Assembly: GCA_002365735.1 (NCBI GenBank)
Contig: DEZY01000101.1
Coordinates: 1 to 7,014 of the forward strand
DNA: 7,014 nt
Source of the DNA: Actinobacteria bacterium UBA3120
GTDB lineage: Bacteria; Actinomycetota; Actinomycetes; S36-B12
Direction of reading: 5' to 3'
This document shows positions 4,891-7,014 of the stretch, piece after piece (within the stretch, counting starts at the first letter, position 1; each line of letters starts with the position of its first letter). The notes beneath the pieces are model-generated. The model was not told the DNA's origin, searched no databases, and saw only the letters and a list, made by a program, of their open reading frames with translations. The position numbers and the translations under genes are program-made.

Positions 4891-7014
4891 ATGAAACCCG
4901 TGAGTGAATTGCCCAGTGACAGCGAACTGATTGACCTTGCCCAGGACCGTGCATTGGCCCTACTGCAAGCATCACTCGCCGACACCTCCCGCAAAGAGGC
5001 CGCCTCGGCCACTCGCCTGTCCAAACTGCTCGCTGATTCATCTGGCCGCGATCTCCTACTTGACCTCACCGATCAGGTGTTGCGAATCCGTAAAGCCAAG
5101 CGTTCAGCTCGAAGGCTGCACGACCTCACCGCCGCTGGGGTTCCCGTGTCCCTTGGTGGATTTGACCGTTTAGGTCTTGCAGTCTTAGGCAAGATCGCTC
5201 CACTGATACCAGGGATCGCCGAAAGGGCCGTTAATTGGCGGATCGCAAAAGACACCGCCGGCGTGATTCTCCCCTCAGAAGACCCCGCTTTCAGTAAATA
5301 CATGAAAAACCGAAAGGCAGATGGTTTCAACCTCAATATCAATGTTCTGGGGGAGGCAATTTTGGGAGATGACGAAGCAACTAAACGAACTGATGCAGTG
5401 CGCGGTCGAATTTTGCGTCCCGACGTCGACTACGTATCGGTGAAGATCTCAGCAGTGCACGCGAACCTCGACGTGCTTGCCAAAGAGGAATCCCTCAAGC
5501 GCATTGATGAGCGTTTGTCTGATCTGTACCGTGCGGCCGCGTCAACAACGCCACCTACATTTGTCAACCTCGACATGGAAGAGTTCCGCGACCTCGAACT
5601 CTCTGTTGAATCTTTTATGCAGGTACTTTCCAAGCCAGAGTTCGTGCAACTTCGCGCCGGAATCGTGTTGCAGGCCTACATTCCTGACAGTCACGAGGCC
5701 CTAATCACGTTAATTGACTGGGCCAATCAACGCTTTCGCAATGGTGGCGCACCCATCAAGATCCGACTGGTTAAAGGAGCGAACCTGGCAATGGAAGCGG
5801 TCGAAGCCGAACTTCACGACTGGCCGCAAGCACCGTACCCGACAAAACATGCCGTCGATGCTTCCTACAAGGCCATGCTGGAAACAGTGCTCACAAAGTC
5901 AGATCCTGGCGCGGTGCGTCTTGGTATTGCCAGTCATAACCTTTTTGAAGTTGCCTGGGCACTGACAATCCGCGACTTGCTTGACGCCCACGAAATCATG
6001 GAAATTGAGATGCTAGAAGGCATGGCTCCACCACAGTCACGCGCGGTGCGAAATGACGCAGGTGAGCTACTTCTCTACTCGCCCGTTGTTGCAAAGGAGG
6101 ATCGGGATGCCTCGATCGCATATCTTTCACGTCGACTCGACGAAAACTCTTCACCGGAGAATTTCCTGCGCGCACTTTTTGACATCACGCCCGGATCACC
6201 TGAATGGGATCGTCAATCGCAGTGGTTTCGCAACTCAGTACATGAGCGTCACACCGTCTCACGCACGTCAAGACGAAACCAGAACCGCAATGGCGAAATA
6301 ATTCGCTACCCTGTTGACGGAAGTTTCCACCCGAGCGTTGACACTGACTTCACCGTGCATCCCAACCGCGAATGGGCAACAAAAGCGTTCAATGAAACAA
6401 AGGTGCCCAGCCCAGAAATCACTGACTCGATTCCAGAAATAGACCAAATAGTTGAACGAGCACACGCTGCTCAAAAACAATGGGCGCACACTTCATGGGC
6501 CACCCGTCGTATGGCACTCGCTCAAGTAGCCGAAGTGATGGAAGCCCGTCGTGGCGCAACCCTCGCGGTTATGGCCAGAAGTGTGGGTAAAACTGCCCGA
6601 GAAGGTGACCCTGAAATCTCCGAAGCAATTGACTTCGCGAACTACGCGGCACATTCAACACTTTCCCACGAAGCCTTCATCTCCCAAGGTCTCACCTGGG
6701 AGCCACACCGACTAGTTCTGGTTGCTGGACCGTGGAACTTTCCCGCAGCAATTCCCAATAATGGACTGGTGAGTGCAATTGCCGCCGGTAGCGCAGCAAT
6801 CCTCAAACCAGCACCTGAAGCCCGCGCAGTTGCAGCTGAGCTCGTTGATCAATTGCACGAAGCCGGTATTCCACAGGATCTTGTGCAACTTGTCTGCACA
6901 CCGGACAATGAAGTCGGAACCCACCTTGTCACCCACCCTGGCGTCGACATGGTCATGCTCACCGGTTCCATTGACACTGCACGCATGTTCCAACAATGGA
7001 AGCCATCAATTCAC
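4891..7014 (+). CDS. putA: PutA, bifunctional proline dehydrogenase / glutamate semialdehyde dehydrogenase (3'-truncated by window)
   Basis: PutA oxidises proline to P5C with FAD, giving electrons to the quinone pool, then oxidises glutamate semialdehyde to glutamate with NAD+. The frame runs from ATG 4891 to the window edge without a stop: 708 codons of a protein usually over 1,100. The proline dehydrogenase barrel (about 145-425) shows SVKIS (K185), NLDMEEF (D228), QAYIPDS (261-267), IRLVKGANLAME (291-302), ASHNLFEVAWA (347-357), EMLEGMAPPQSRA (373-385), LLYSPVV (Y396) and YLSRRLDEN. R414, R415 and E418 there correspond to the proline-binding R555, R556 and E559 of E. coli PutA. The aldehyde dehydrogenase domain starts near 480, with GPWNFP (N616), ILKPAPEA (K639) and MLTGS (690-693); its catalytic Cys lies beyond the window. 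There is no N-terminal ribbon-helix-helix domain, so self-repression is unlikely. A weak GGGTAGG (4881-4887) precedes the start; a TTG at 4879 is an alternative. Confidence 0.95.
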   Translation, partial: MKPVSELPSDSELIDLAQDRALALLQASLADTSRKEAASATRLSKLLADSSGRDLLLDLTDQVLRIRKAKRSARRLHDLTAAGVPVSLGGFDRLGLAVLGKIAPLIPGIAERAVNWRIAKDTAGVILPSEDPAFSKYMKNRKADGFNLNINVLGEAILGDDEATKRTDAVRGRILRPDVDYVSVKISAVHANLDVLAKEESLKRIDERLSDLYRAAASTTPPTFVNLDMEEFRDLELSVESFMQVLSKPEFVQLRAGIVLQAYIPDSHEALITLIDWANQRFRNGGAPIKIRLVKGANLAMEAVEAELHDWPQAPYPTKHAVDASYKAMLETVLTKSDPGAVRLGIASHNLFEVAWALTIRDLLDAHEIMEIEMLEGMAPPQSRAVRNDAGELLLYSPVVAKEDRDASIAYLSRRLDENSSPENFLRALFDITPGSPEWDRQSQWFRNSVHERHTVSRTSRRNQNRNGEIIRYPVDGSFHPSVDTDFTVHPNREWATKAFNETKVPSPEITDSIPEIDQIVERAHAAQKQWAHTSWATRRMALAQVAEVMEARRGATLAVMARSVGKTAREGDPEISEAIDFANYAAHSTLSHEAFISQGLTWEPHRLVLVAGPWNFPAAIPNNGLVSAIAAGSAAILKPAPEARAVAAELVDQLHEAGIPQDLVQLVCTPDNEVGTHLVTHPGVDMVMLTGSIDTARMFQQWKPSIH

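Noticed and set aside
6053..6301. Out-of-frame open frames inside putA on both strands, including 5073-5342 minus and 6712-6996 minus
   Set aside because: The putA frame is continuous and carries all conserved motifs, so these are by-products of its codon use.

Overview
The window looks like a piece of an actinobacterial chromosome with moderate base composition (roughly half G+C by eye). Two things point there. The dCTP deaminase shares long identical blocks, as I recall them, with the Mycobacterium tuberculosis enzyme. The large membrane Fe-S protein has the architecture of mycobacterial EtfD. Genus cannot be fixed from the sequence alone; an actinobacterium of lower G+C than Mycobacterium or Streptomyces is the best guess.

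Layout, left to right. A heptamer tandem repeat (1-28) runs through the stop codon of a minus-strand DUF4287/DUF1801-like gene (19-564). A 144-bp divergent spacer (565-708) separates it from a plus-strand gene for an EtfD-type quinone-linked Fe-S oxidoreductase (709-2919). A 610-bp stretch follows (2920-3529) with no confidently recognised gene, only small open frames that may be gene remnants or unrecognised small genes. Then come two minus-strand genes: dcd (3530-4105), and upstream of it a PAS-AraC type regulator (4128-4838). The regulator is divergent from putA (4891 to the window end), which encodes the bifunctional proline dehydrogenase / glutamate-semialdehyde dehydrogenase and is cut at residue 708 by the window edge.

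How the genes fit together. PutA and the EtfD-like protein are both expected to feed electrons from catabolism (proline; acyl-CoA via ETF) into the quinone pool. This PutA has no N-terminal ribbon-helix-helix domain, so it should not repress its own gene as enterobacterial PutA does. The divergent PAS-AraC gene, only about 50 bp away across an 18-bp inverted repeat, is the obvious candidate regulator. dcd makes dUMP for thymidylate synthesis and is probably an unrelated housekeeping neighbour.

The most noteworthy signal is shared by three unlinked starts (the DUF4287 gene, etfD and dcd). Each has a TANNNT hexamer exactly 6 nt before its GTG or ATG and no convincing separate Shine-Dalgarno, which is the signature of leaderless transcripts. 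I saw no tRNA, rRNA, CRISPR array, transposase or clear Rho-independent terminator, and nothing that I would call a wholly new multi-gene system.
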